A stretch of DNA of 64,000 bases. It comes from Selaginella tamariscina. Taxonomy: Eukaryota > Streptophyta > Lycopodiopsida > Selaginellales > Selaginellaceae. A model generated the notes under the pieces. That model saw only the letters and a program-made list of their open reading frames with translations, was not told where the DNA came from and did no database searches. The DNA lies in NCBI GenBank assembly GCA_003024785.1, contig PUQB01000156.1:424816-488815 (forward strand), written 5' to 3'. How positions within the stretch are numbered: the first letter of the stretch is position 1; each line of letters begins with the position of its first letter. Positions 26,056 to 37,908 of the stretch are shown in pieces. Position numbers and translations under genes: made by a program.

Positions 26056-27572
26056 TTATAATTTAAAATTATAAATAGTAACAAATATTATAATTAAAAT
26101 TCTACTCTGTGCTGTGTGTGTACATATGTATAAATATATGAAGAAAAATAATGTTATACCATCAGAATTAAATATTGGGAACTGCTCCCAAAACATCCCA
26201 AACAACACCCCAGATTTAACAGGTTCAGTCTTGAGTTCAAATTCACCGGCACACAGCTTCCCGTTAACCTCGCATACACTACGTTGCCAATGTGATAATG
26301 CACAGTATTCTACACCGTATACCATCACAGGTTGCAAATGTGACACAGAAACTGCAACTCCTTCCCCTGTAAAACGTATTTTCATGTGTGTGTGTGTGTG
26401 TGGAGCTTCTAAGCATAGGATATCTAAGAAAACCTTCTAGTTATATATACGTCTTGCATCACTTGAACGCACACACTTACCATGAGTTACACACAAGATA
26501 TTTTCTCCTGGGAACTCGTCAGCTACGCCTCTGAATGTTTCCAGTATCTAACATGAGAAGCTTGTAGAGTCTCCGGCCATTCCGGTAGCTGCAACAATTA
26601 ACTAGTTATCATAATATCAATATTAGTAATAATTAAACCTGAGGCCACATGGAATGTATTATCATGTCTACAGTCCCAACAGGAGCATGGCTTGCAATTC
26701 AGCTATGTCAAGTATCCAAGGGATATCCGGAGATGAACGAGGAAATCTAATTGCAGCACCATTCATCACTTCTGAAAGTCCATATTCAATTGAGACCTGC
26801 ACACATATTTATATGTGGGTGGAGTATACATATACACACACGTATGTACGTAACATATACATATATATACCTTCACTTTAGAAGGATCAATAAAAACTCC
26901 AGTACTATTGTCCTTGTCTAGATCTGTTTGACTAACACAGAGTGCCATGATAGCTTCAGCAGCAGTCTGAATACACCTCAAATACGGGGAGACTACAACT
27001 CTATTTATCTCTATACCGGAATATCTCAATTTCTTCCCAATGTTCCATGCCTGAAACACACACACACACACGTTACGTACATATAAAGACATTACAATTG
27101 ACTGAATGGATTGATAAGCTTACAAAGTATTGGAGGACGTTGATTAAATATACACTATTATACACGCATGCCTATAAATACACGTATATATAATATTATA
27201 TACCTGCTTCTTTCCTACATCTGTTAGTGGAGGATCCCATGGCCGTGATGCATTTGCAAGCCATTCTTTATCAACATCATCTCTTCGTTCGCCATGCCGA
27301 AGAATGAAAACCTGCACACATACATACAGATAAATATATACAGGTATATATAACGTATAGTTTGCTCCCAATATGTGTGTTAAACTAAAATCCACGCCAC
27401 ACACACACATACATACGTGCTGTTTGAATTCTCTGCCAGGAGGGATAGAATCGGGAGCCACTGCTGTGGCAACCGGCGACGGTGTGAAGCCGGATGTGAT
27501 GCCGGCGCCGGATCCGAGACCAGGCTCAAGGACACCTGTAGCCGGATCAAGCATTTCCGGCGTCTTCTCCAT
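26056..27572 (-). CDS. Histidine phosphatase (phosphoglycerate-mutase-like)
   Basis: A member of the histidine phosphatase superfamily, in which a His in an RHG motif is transiently phosphorylated; the substrate is unknown. Exons: 27417-27572, 27204-27311, 26871-27050, 26639-26796, 26481-26588 and from 26366 leftward. Exon 2 carries VFILRHGERRDDVDKEW with the catalytic RHGE. Exon 3 has VVVSPYLRCIQTAAEAI, the second conserved Arg region. The later ENILCVTHG contains the second catalytic His. The N-terminal 45 residues are Pro/Gly-rich and low in complexity. Two single-base losses break the frame: at about 26680-26686 (before PVGTVD) and at about 26533-26542 (before FRGVADEF). Both are in homopolymers. 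The C-terminus is uncertain: a GT donor after FPIFNSDG suggests one more intron, and translation read to 26056 gives an unlikely hydrophobic tail. Confidence 0.8.
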
Positions 27573-27774
27573 CGAACCCTAAGATGCCACGTCAGACATT
27601 TGAATTTATTCTGCACACATATATATAAGCGTGTGTATTCATGAGTTTTCCATGAATTCTAGCACATTATTCATGCATGGTAGAAAGAAAACAACTCAAT
27701 CAACTAGCTCACACACACGCACGCACACGCACACACACACACTATATTAATGGACTGTGATTTTGGGGAGAGAG
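27573..27774. promoter_or_regulatory. Divergent promoter, phosphatase and nsLTP
   Basis: A 202-bp spacer between two start codons pointing apart. It contains a CA-rich microsatellite at about 27710-27741, 35-65 bases upstream of the nsLTP start. Confidence 0.4.
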
Positions 27775-28271
27775 ATGGAGTTTAGAGTGGCCATTCTTTT
27801 GTGTTTCCTTGTTACACAAGTGAGATGTGAGTGTGGAATCACAAGTATATGGAGCTGCCAGGCATCCATAAAGAGATCACCAAATCCACCACCTCCTTCC
27901 ACACAGTGCTGCCATACAATGATTAACTCGAGCCTCAATTGTATATGCTCTGCTGCTATAGGAAGGGATGCAGCTGCCTTAGGCATCAACCCCCGCCTCG
28001 TTGTTAAGCTTCCTGTTAAATGTGGCCGCCTAATTGGCCTCGGACTCTCCTGCGCTGGTAATCTTGTGTGCAAGTGTGTGTGTGTAGAGAGAGTTCTTAT
28101 ACATACACGTGTGTGCGTGTGTAGAGAGAGAGAGAGAGAGAGTTCTTATGCAAACACATGTGCTCTTCGTGTGTGCGTGCGTGTATGTATAGAGAGAGAT
28201 AGAGTTCTTATACATACACACGTACTCTATTCTGTACATCTCTTTCAGGAATTCCATTTGAGGGAGGCTAA
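27775..28271 (+). CDS. Non-specific lipid-transfer protein, DIR1-like
   Basis: A small secreted protein that binds lipids in the apoplast. Exons 27775-28057 and 28249-28271 join (phase 1) to 101 residues. A signal peptide (about residues 1-19, ending QVRC) is followed by the full eight-cysteine motif: Cys in ECG, SCQ, QCC (a pair), CIC (CxC), KCG and LSC. A proline-rich stretch (SPNPPPPSTQCC) precedes the CC pair, and the NPRLVVKLPVKCG segment is typical of the DIR1/type IV group, whose Arabidopsis member carries systemic resistance signals. That role here is only by analogy. The ATG at 27775 is the one directly before the hydrophobic core. The second exon adds only GIPFEGG. The intron carries three copies of a GA-rich minisatellite. 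Confidence 0.88.
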
Positions 28272-28410
28272 GAAGTATGCCAGAAATGTAGAATATTCAC
28301 AAATATCTATTTTTTAAAATAAATAAACATAAAAAAAAAACTTGCTACTAAATGTACATATTAATTCGTATAGAACTAAACACCTACGTACAAAAAGACT
28401 ACATACTCCC

Positions 28411-28949
28411 TCACGAGTCGAAGAAGGATACGATTCTGGGATATACCAAGTCCTTAGCATTCCATGACACAACGAAGTCCAGGTGTGCATAGTCGGGCAG
28501 ATACACTAACTCCGGCTTCGAGTTCAGCTCAGAAACAAGCCTATTATACATAAAATGACTTATTAATAACATCAATAATGTGATAAATAAATAACACTTG
28601 CCTGTTCACATTATCAGTTGCAGCAAGAGCATCTTTAGCAGCATAAAAGAATAAAAACGGGAGATTCCCTGGGATATTCGAGATTGGGTACGACGGAGGG
28701 TTACCCATCCATACCGTAGTAGATTCTCCCAGAATCCATAATCATACTTTCCAAAGTTTCCCCCTCGGTATTCTTCATACAAATAACAATTAGCAATATA
28801 TCTCTACACACACACACACACACACACACGTGTAATTATACACCACTTACGCTGAGCTAAATGTCCAAAGTTTTTAGAGGATGTTGATTGTGGTTCATAA
28901 AGCTCATAAAACTCCCTTCTGGTGTCATTGATACAACAGTTGGGTCCTG

Positions 28950-28998
<49 letters not shown>

Positions 28999-30635
28999 CT
29001 AAGATTAAAATATAATTATATATAAATCTATATTATTATATATAGAGGGTTCTAGTACCTGCAAGGAGTGACACCCAATTGTCGGTGCATTCAGGGTCAT
29101 CAGAAAGTTGGCAAAGGTACTCTGTCACGGGTTTGTTCTCTCTGACCACACGAACTTCATTTATATAGCCGTAAATAATATATATACACACGCTTATGTT
29201 CATATGCATGTACAGTTACGAACCATATGTATATCTATATGCAGTACAATACCAGAAGTTCTCTCTCTCTCTCTCTCTCTGCGTGTGTAACGCATAAAGA
29301 ATGTTTATGAGTCGTATACATACTTTGCTCAAATGCACGGCATGTGCAGATGCATCCAATACACAAAGTAACTTACGATCTGAGACTGAATTCGTAGATG
29401 TGGAGAGATTCAAAAAGCTGCAAAAAAAGAATAACAAGGACGGAGAATAAGAAAAGCATGGCCACTAGGCCAGAAAGTACGTGTAGTTACCACACATACA
29501 CACGCACTTCTATGTATATACACACATAATGTTAATAAGGCGTTATTTACCAGATCAAGGTAAGTCATGGCCCCAAGTGTGAGGAGTGAAGTTGAGTGAT
29601 CGACATATGCAACTGGAGCAAGCATAGCTACCTTTTCCACCATGTCCACCAGTCGATGCTCTGAAAATGCAGCAAATGCAGCTTGCGTTCCCTGCAATTA
29701 AACATATGTATATGTGTGCGTGCGTGCGTGTGTGTTTATTACTTGTGAATAACCAACGTAGAAAACTTTAGTTCCAGCTTTGGAATATACTAGCTCCATC
29801 ATGGCTTGAAGGTCATACTTTGACAATTCATCCACACTCCAGTCCCAAAATTCCTGTTACCAACACCACCAGTCTCATATACATACACATATGTGGTGTG
29901 TGTGGCTGTGTGTATGCATTTGTCCAGTAGAACAAGTACAGACAATGTATAGTGTATATTGGGAGAAAAGACCAACACACAAATACAATCGACTTCTCTG
30001 ATGTAATCCTCATGCACCTACGCATAATACACACATACACATACTAGAGACACGTCTTACATGTATGGCACACACACAGACACATTTGTATTAGCTGAGA
30101 TGACTGACCTTGTCGCATCTTTTGTGAGAAACATGTCCATAGCTGAACTTACTAGTTCTCACATTGGCAATCCACACGTCGTGTCCAGCATCAGCTAAGA
30201 TAAAAGCCAGCGATTCTCTGGGTGTATTCAACAACCAAATATCTCCTCCTAGACAAAAAAACATATATATATTTGCACATACATATGCAGGTGTAAACTT
30301 ACAATAAGAATGCCATGATTGAGAAACACAGGCCGTTTCGCAGGACCTTTGTAGTTCGGACTCGACATCTTTTGCACACCCAAGATGAATCCATCGTTTG
30401 TTTCAACCTGCAGTCCGGAGTCACACCCAACAAAGAACACACAGTTTTTTTTGAAAAGAAGATGAATTTTTACCGCAAATTCTTCGCAGTTGTATCCATA
30501 TGGTTGTACAAGCTTCACACACAGCCCATCTGCTCGACTAAGTCCGCCCAGAAACGGATTTAGTGAACTAGAATACGAAACCGTATGACACACAAGTACC
30601 GCTAGCAGAATGCATCGAATTCCTTGAGAAGACAT
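28411..30635 (-). CDS. Acid lipase, MPL1/triacylglycerol lipase-like, copy 1
   Basis: A secreted alpha/beta-hydrolase of the gastric/lysosomal acid-lipase family; the Arabidopsis relative MPL1 acts in aphid defence. Supported exons: 30474-30635, 30303-30407, 30109-30248, 29743-29853, 29551-29691, 29377-29417, about 29060-29130, about 28852-28949, 28602-about 28775 and 28411-28540. The signal peptide covers about residues 1-21. ETNDGFILGVQ and VFLNHGIL mark the N-terminal lipase region. The nucleophile elbow is GYSQG (exons 4-5). KDALAATDNVNR likely holds the acid, and YAHLDFV holds the catalytic His. The intron after exon 9 starts with GC (AACAG|GCAAGT). Frame slips occur at about 28700-28714 and 28868-28876 and at the exon 3 acceptor. 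These look like single-base indels, as elsewhere in the window. It is tandem with the lipase at 31061. Confidence 0.8.
28951..28994. repeat. (TA)n microsatellite
   Basis: About 44 bases of pure TA repeat in an intron of lipase copy 1. Confidence 0.95.
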
Positions 30636-31060
30636 ATGTGTATGCGTGTGTATGTATATGGATCAAACTGCAGTGAAATGCTTAACACAGATTCATCATC
30701 TTCATGGTACTCTACCTACCTACCAGGTGTATTGTGTTGTTGGTAGTAGTGCTGCAAATACCGTGAACTGTTTATTAACTGCAGCGAATTGACCAACTAG
30801 TAAAAATTCCCCACGTAAATCACTGTCTGAAATTGCGCGTTTTCCCATCTGACGGCTCAGATGTGTCTGGTTGGTGGTATCAAATGCCGGTGATTTAATA
30901 GGGTGTTGCAGTACTGCATTATAACTAGCTTGCTACTTTTCTCTCTCTTATATAATTCTGTGTACATTAAAAAACTATATAAAAAAAGTCTATTTTAAAT
31001 ATATATACTCAAAAATTAAACTGATCATTAACTTTGCAACTTGATTAAGAACAAGTTTAG

Positions 31061-32599
31061 CTAAGAATCAAGGAAGGAGATAATTCCTGGATATACATCG
31101 ATACTAGCCTTGGTACCTAACACAAAGTCGAAGTGTGCATAACTCGAAAAGAACGCTACATTAGAAGGCTTGTTAAGCTCGGCTAACAGCTTGTTTACAT
31201 CTTCAGGATCTGACAGGGCATCTTTTCCACCGTGGATGAACATCATTGGAATATCCCTAGGAACCTTTGATATTCGTATTTCGGTACACCATTTGTACCG
31301 TATCTACGTTGGTTTTCCTTCTCACCATAGTCGAACTTGGTAAAACTTTGTTTCTGATACACTGTAATACGTAATGAGCACGTATGTATGTATGTGTGTG
31401 TGTATACTCACTTTGACCCAAGTGGTTCCAGTTCTTGACTGAGGTAGGCTGTAGTTCATACTTGTTAATGAAATCCATTCTTTTATCGTCCACGCAACAA
31501 TTTGGACCTGATTTCATTAATATTAAGTAGGCAATTAATTAATAGTTTTAGCTGATTAACCACCTGTTATAAGTGACAATAAATCGCTTTCACAAACATC
31601 AGCCAAGGCACACAGAGTCTCCATTATCTTAGCTCCAGAGTTTCTGTACGACTATATATATATATATATATATATACATGAACATGTGTACTTACGAACG
31701 AGGGTTGAATTCGTAAATGTTGAGTCCGACAAGGACCAAGCCGAGGTTGAACCTGTAGCAACTGTAGCAATGGGACTAGTAGTGTGTGAAACATAGGCAA
31801 CAGGAGCCACCATAACTGCCTTTGCAATACTGTTAACAAGTTTGCCTTCTGAAAATGCCGCCAGTAAAGCTTGAGACGCCTATATAAATGTGTTAGTCTA
31901 CAATGTGTGTGTGTGTACTGCCTACCTGGGAATATGCAACAAAGTTCACTTTGTTTATGCCACTTTTATAAGTGATTTCTCCCACAACTGCTGGAAGATC
32001 GTAGTTGGCGAGCTCGTCAAGACTCCAGTCCCAATAGTTCTATACATGTGTTCCGCCTTTCAATAGCTATCTACACACACGCACGCACGCACACACACCT
32101 TATCACTGCTGTTCAGAGAGACGTGTCCGTAGCTGAAAGTGCCTGTTCTTGCATTGGGAATCCATACTTCATGCCCAGAATCAGCAAGCATGAATGCCAG
32201 AGACTGCTGTGGAGGATTGAGTAGCCAAATATCCCCACCCTGTTCATTCACATTAATGTATATAAGTATATACCGAAGTCACATTCAAGTTCTTACATTG
32301 TCTATTCCATGGTAAAGAATGGTAGCACTATCCGGCCTGGTTATCTGCTTGTAAACTCTCTGCAGCCCGAGAAGATATCCGTCTTGAGTTCGGATCTAAA
32401 AACCAAAACATTATGAAAAGCTCAGGAACACCACACATAACATATATATGTATATACATACTATGTATTCTTCACATTGGAAACCATGTGGTCGAACAAG
32501 CTCCGCACAGATACCATTGTTTCTGTTCACTGTTTGCATTGCATTCAGTACTGGGCAGCAAACCAACATGAGAAAGACGACCATCCATGAACTACCCAT
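31061..32599 (-). CDS. Acid lipase, MPL1-like, copy 2
   Basis: Tandem paralogue of the lipase at 28411, with the same exon plan. Exons: 32462-32599, 32297-32395, 32099-32239, about 31927-32039, about 31697-31881, about 31572-31650, 31412-31507 and 31061-about 31350. The signal peptide is MGSSWMVVFLMLVCCPVLNA. The pieces RTQDGYLLGLQRV, GGDIWLLNPPQQSLAFMLA and NYWDWSLDELANYDLPAVVG align with copy 1. The acid region is MMFIHGGKDALSDPEDV and the His region is SSYAHFDFVLG. The elbow differs: copy 1 has G-Y-S-Q-G, but here it is A-Y-S-Q-A across the exon 4-5 junction. Frame slips at about 31265-31290 and about 31730-31750 are likely indels of the kind seen throughout. It is divergent from the receptor kinase at 33025. 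Confidence 0.78.
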
Positions 32600-32782
32600 G
32601 CTGGAATGTCCACAAAATAGCTACTATCTTCCTACTTATACATAAGACCCTCGTAACATTTACTTTGTTGTTATTAAGGCCGTTTACATAGTTGACGAGA
32701 ATTCGGTGTTCAGTACAGAACTCGTTTTTCGTTGGACACTGCACAGTTGCAGAATATATATATAATAATGTCGAGTTGACAG

Positions 32783-32816
32783 CCTAAACCCTAAACCCCG
32801 TGCCCTAACCCTAAAG
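32783..32816. promoter_or_regulatory. Telo-box cluster in lipase/kinase divergent promoter
   Basis: CCTAAACCCTAAACCCC and then CCCTAACCCTAAAG lie midway between the start codons of lipase copy 2 (minus) and the receptor kinase (plus). A role in both promoters is inferred. Confidence 0.45.
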
Positions 32817-33024
32817 CAGGGGCACGGAAATCACGTGAAAATAACTCACTCCGGTAGGTGGTGGAATGTAGCTGCATTTAAGAGAGAGAGTGTGACATGC
32901 CTGCACCGTAATATCCTACGGGCCAGATCCGTTTTGCGGCATTACGCAACGGAATGTCCAGCATCTTTTCAAACAAACGAGCTTAGTATCTACATATGTC
33001 CAGGAGATAGCGATTCTTCTGGAG

Positions 33025-35535
33025 ATGGGCTGGTTGGAGTGTCGACTGCTTGTAGCAATCCTTTGTTCACTACAAGCAGTTGCTACGAGGTACCAGCTAA
33101 CTCCGGGCCAGCGGATTCTGAATGCAGCGGGTAACCTTACCGAGATTAGAACGACAAACGGACAGGGAATTTACAGAATACTCAACAATGGGACAAGCGA
33201 TATACTCAGTGAGAATTCCACATTCGCACTCGCGTTTCTCGATCCAAATGGCAGCGAACACTTCTATCTCTCAGTAGTGATGCAATCTGGATTCAATGTA
33301 CGTAGGAGCTCCGCTGCAGCTGTACCAGTCTGGATTGCGAATCGTAACCAGTCTGTTAGCAATGGTGCAACACTCATGCTTACAGAGACACACAGGAAGT
33401 TCATTCTTCTGGATGGTGGATACGGGGGAAACCTTGTATGGAAATCTGATGCTGTTGGGATTGACTCAATTGAGCTCGATAAATTTGGTAATCTCTCGTT
33501 CATCAGCAAGAACAGCAGTGTTTTTCAGAGCTTTGAGCATCCTGGCGACACGCTGGTTACGGATCAGCGTCTCAAATCAGGTATGAGTCTCACCTTGAAT
33601 CCCAGTATGGGAGCATTCTCAGCCCAGCTATCGCAAAATAGTTTCCAGCTCTTGTTCAGCTCGGTACCATACAGTACACGGCCACTTTCACATTCTTGTG
33701 AGGATAAGTATGTGGCTCTAAACAAGGCGGGCGATGTGACTCAACTGTGATTCATTACCTATCATCAGTGCAAAGAAGACACCTGCAGAAATGACTCTTC
33801 CTTTTGTGAGGCTAGATCCAGATGGGGATCTTGTTGTGTATGGTTTTGAATCCTTGTCTCAAGGCTGGGTTGCAGAAGCACGTTTCTCGGATGGTGACAC
33901 TTGCAGGCTTCCGCTCTCATGTGGGAAGTATGGTTTATGTGAGACTGGAGGGAAATGCCGGTGTCTGCAGGTTCCCAGCAAAGGCAACGAGGTATTTGCA
34001 AATGTGAGCTCACAGAACTGCTCGGGGCCAACAGAAGGGATTCCACAAGTGGAGATCTGTGAGAACGAGGCCTACAACCATCACTTTGTGAATGCCACCG
34101 GTGTAGAGTACTTCTCGACACCGTCTGTTAGGGCAGACAAGACCGACTCGAATGTGAACGAGTGCTACTCGGATTGCCTACTCAACTGCTCATGCATGGC
34201 CATGTTCTACGACAATGCACTGAGAGAGTGCTACTTTGTAAGTGACGCTGTCATTGGAAGTTTCTCGACAAACCCCAACGTGTCAGGGTTTATCAAGTTT
34301 CAGAATGCACACATGAACTTTGGCATGATCTCTTCACCGAAACCAAATAAGAGCAACGTGGGACCAATTGCTGCTGGGGCATCTGCAGCAGCCGTCACCG
34401 TTCTGATACTGGCTTTGCTTGTGATGTTTTCACTGCACCGTCGAAACAGGAAGAAGAAGCAGTCGTCTGAAATAGATGCTGTACTCTCGACTGTTCGTGG
34501 GCTGCCACAGAGGTTCACATACCAGGTGCTTGAGACTGCAACCAAAGGTTTCTCTACAAAGCTCGGTACAGGTGGATTCGGATCAGTGTATGAAGGGTTT
34601 CTCCCGGATGGCCGTCATGTTGCAGTGAAGAAACTGGAGGGAAACAGCACCCAGGGAGCGCGTCAGTTCGTTGCCGAAGTTGCCACCATCGGCGGTATCA
34701 GCCACGTGAACATTGTAAAGCTATGCGGGTTCTGCCTGGAGGATCCTCACCGCATTCTTGTGTACGACTTCATGCCAAACAGTTCGCTTGATCGCTGGCT
34801 GTTCGAATCCAACCTTAGTGCGAGTGCAACCCCAGACAGGCGGAGACTCAGCTGGGAGAGACGCGTTGATATTGCGCTTGGCACGGCGCGCGGGCTGGCG
34901 TATCTACACGAGGAATGCAGTGAGCCGATCATACATCTGGATGTGAAGCCACAGAATATCCTCCTTGACGAGCGGTTTGTTGCAAAGGTGGCAGACTTTG
35001 GGATGTCGAAGTTGCTGTTGGACCATGATGTAAGCCAAGTGATGACCTGTGTGAGGGGAACTCCGGGGTACCTGGCTCCAGAGTGGCTGCTGCATTCTGT
35101 AGCAACCAAGAAATGCGACGTGTACAGTTTTGGGATGGTCCTGCTGGAGATTATCGGTGGACGGAAGAACCTGGAGTCTCGAGGATGAACACAGACCTAG
35201 CATGGTATTTTCCAGCTTGGGTCGTTAACGAGGTCCGACAAGGGAATGTAATGGGGGTCATTGACGAGAAGGTCAGAGACACCGTCGGGCTCAAGCAAGC
35301 TACCAGGATGGTACACATTGCACTGTGGTGTATACAGGAGAATGCAAGCTTGCGGCCCAATATGGAGGAGGTTACGCAGATGATCGAGGGAAGGAGGGAG
35401 GTGGACGAGCCACCTATGCAGTTCCATTTCGCGGTGCAGACGCAGGCGATCGTGGACATTACGGCTTCTAGAGAGAGTGTGTCTATGTCGTATGTGACTC
35501 CCCCAAGCTTCAGCTATTCCAGCTTGATAAGATGA
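33025..35535 (+). CDS. G-type lectin S-domain receptor-like kinase
   Basis: A plasma-membrane receptor kinase with no introns, about 836 residues. The order is signal peptide (MGWLECRLLVAILCSLQAVA), bulb-type lectin/S-domain (IWIANRNQSV-like, then GNLVWKSD and FQSFEHPGDTLV), a Cys-rich region (CRLPLSCGKYGLC), and a PAN/apple-like segment (CYSDCLLNCSCMAMFYDNA). The transmembrane helix is around GASAAAVTVLILALLVMF. In the kinase: LGTGGFGSVYEG (nucleotide loop), VAVKKLEG (Lys), HLDVKPQN (catalytic loop), DFGMSK and GTPGYLAPEWL. The catalytic loop lacks the Arg of HRD, so it is a non-RD kinase, as is usual in this group. Two single-base slips break the frame: about 33735-33765 (after GDVTQ, before LPIISAKK) and about 35181-35187 (before MNTDLAWYF, where one G of a run seems missing). 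If these are assembly errors, the gene is intact. Confidence 0.88.
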
Positions 35536-35904
35536 TTGACTAAGTTGTTTTTATGCAACAGGAGTCGAGTAGTTTTCGACGTGTTAGGTCACGGAGCACC
35601 GGCGGTCCCGGGCAACTCTTTATCTACGTCGATTGATTGATTGATTGACTAGTTAGATTCGATACGAATATATGATGCATATATTGACATGTTCATACGA
35701 ACGGATGCTACGTGGCCAAGAATCTGTCAAGCTCATAACTGTGTGGTGGTGTATTTTGTAGCTGACAGAACGGGGGAAACTAATTTATGGTAGGTACTAA
35801 TCGACAATGAAGCTCCTGTACGGTTTCACGTGGTGTATAATATACTATAGTGAAAAATCTGACATTTTCTAGAGGTGTTATTGTTTATAATAATCGATTA
35901 AGTT

Positions 35905-36075
35905 TCATTAATACTGATCTGGCATCTTTTCCACGTTGATGAACATTATTGGAAATCCACTTATTGGTGGATATATAACCCCCCAAATCCCATATATACT
36001 GGGGCAACCTTTATAACTATAGTTCTTGTTAAAAGATATTCTAATACACTTAGTTTGTCTCCATGTCTCAACATG
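35905..36075 (-). pseudogene. Lipase last-exon scrap joined to a copy of another gene's 5' region
   Basis: On the minus strand, 35915-35955 reads FPIMFINVEKMPDQ and matches the IPMMFIHGGKDALSDPED region of lipase copy 2, at both DNA and protein level. Next to it, 35965-36075 resembles 63695-63810, the region upstream of and including the start of the gene at the window end (shared ATATAACCCCCCA, then GTTTGTCTCCATGTCTCA against GTTTATCGCCATGTCTCA). This is a mosaic remnant. Confidence 0.5.
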
Positions 36076-36690
36076 TCTCACACGCACACACATGCACACG
36101 CATGCGTGTACGCCAAGATTTATATTATTATGTGCAGCACATGAGACAGTATTTGAAGTATGTTGTTTTAATGATGATAACAATAACAAGCGATCTTCAA
36201 GCTTGAAATGTGAAGGAAAAACCTTGTGGTGAGTTTAACTATCACTACACACACACACATGTGTTGTGTGTGTGTGTGTGTTTTGATAATAATGTTCATG
36301 TGTTTTGCAGCTGCCCAGTGCTGATAATAATGTCACCTACATTGGTTGGATTCTCACCAGACCAAATATTTTAATAGTAGTCACCTACATTGGTTGGTTT
36401 TTCAATATAGACTATATTATGTGCAATATATATACAGAGATAGATATAGATATATGCATTTTACTTGTAGAGAATTTGCCAGTGGAGGTGACAAAAACAC
36501 ATATGTCAAACGATGATATCATACCAAGTAGGGAAACAAATGGATGCATATTTATAAATACTTATAAATAACCATTATAAATGGGCATATTTATAATAAC
36601 CATTCATATGTTTCAACTAACATTTTAAATGTTTATAGATATATACATTGACACGTAGAAATTTCCCACCTAGACCACGTAAGTTTGGGA

Positions 36691-36740
<50 letters not shown>

Positions 36741-37395
36741 TTTTATCAGATGGTGACTTCTTTAAGAACATCACTCTCCTTACCTTTTTGTGAGGAGCCA
36801 CCTCCATTAAATATATTTCAACTAACACAGCATCACACACACATCTGATATCCTCAAGGGAATGGGAAACTTCACATGAATCCTCATATGGAAAACTGAG
36901 CATACATAGGAGCCGTTCACACTTGACCCTTACTTACCTTAAAATGTTTATATAGTTTTTCTCAAACTTGATAGAAATCCGAGTCCTGACCTCGTTAATT
37001 AAAGTATGTGAAGCTGTAAGCTAGTTTAATAAGCAATCTTCTGTTTTACATATTACAGGAGTGTGGTGCGCGCGTGCTAATCACAACGATATTTATGTAG
37101 TCTTCCATGTTAAATACATGTCTAACATGCTTAGTTAATCTTTCTCAGATAAGGAAGGCAAATAGATAGCACAGATAATAGATATATATATGAAAATGTA
37201 CATACACACACACACACATATTATAGACATTCAGATAATAGATATATATATATGAAAAATGTACACACACACACACACATATTATAGACATTCTTATAGT
37301 ATTTGCTTTAGAGACTTAGGGATGTACACTTACACACGTGTAGACATACATATAGACATAAAATCGATATATGTATAGATCCAGATGCATACATA

Positions 37396-37429
<34 letters not shown>

Positions 37430-37790
37430 CATATGTGTAGAGAGAGAGAGAGAGAGATGCATATAGATGTAGGTACTCTTTGTATATTGATATTCTTATC
37501 TACACGGGGCTGAACATGGATATATGCTTTAAGGAAATATGCATAAGCATGCATCCTTCGAAAATAATAATTGAATAAGTAGATATTACAAATATTTGCC
37601 TAACATAGTTATTAAGAAGAAGCATACATACATACATACATACATACATATGTGTGTGTGTGTGTGTGAAACCACTGCCTTTTGCAAAATAAAAATACCT
37701 TTCTTAGACTAGTACTTAAGATTTATAAGCATAGGTTTGTTTGGAAGGGTTTGTAATAATAACCGTTACAAAATATATTAATTTATTAGA
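36076..37790. other. AT-rich spacer with microsatellites
   Basis: No gene was seen. It contains CA/TG runs (36247-36281), TA runs (36697-36728), a tandem pair of about 65 bp at 37161-37292 (each with AGATAATAGATATATATATG and CACATATTATAGACATTC), and a CATA run (37624-37650). Confidence 0.6.
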
Positions 37791-37827
37791 ATGGAAATTT
37801 CACAAGCCAGCTCTCGCCAATTCAAGT

Positions 37828-37908
<81 letters not shown>

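Noticed and set aside
32783..32816. A telomere or chromosome end signalled by CCCTAAA repeats.
   Set aside because: Only two to four imperfect units at each site, always in promoter-like spacers, with genes on both sides.
33725..33765. A 33-nt intron in the receptor kinase to explain the first frame break.
   Set aside because: Too short for a plant intron and without a branch-point region; the family is intronless here and a one-base slip explains it better.
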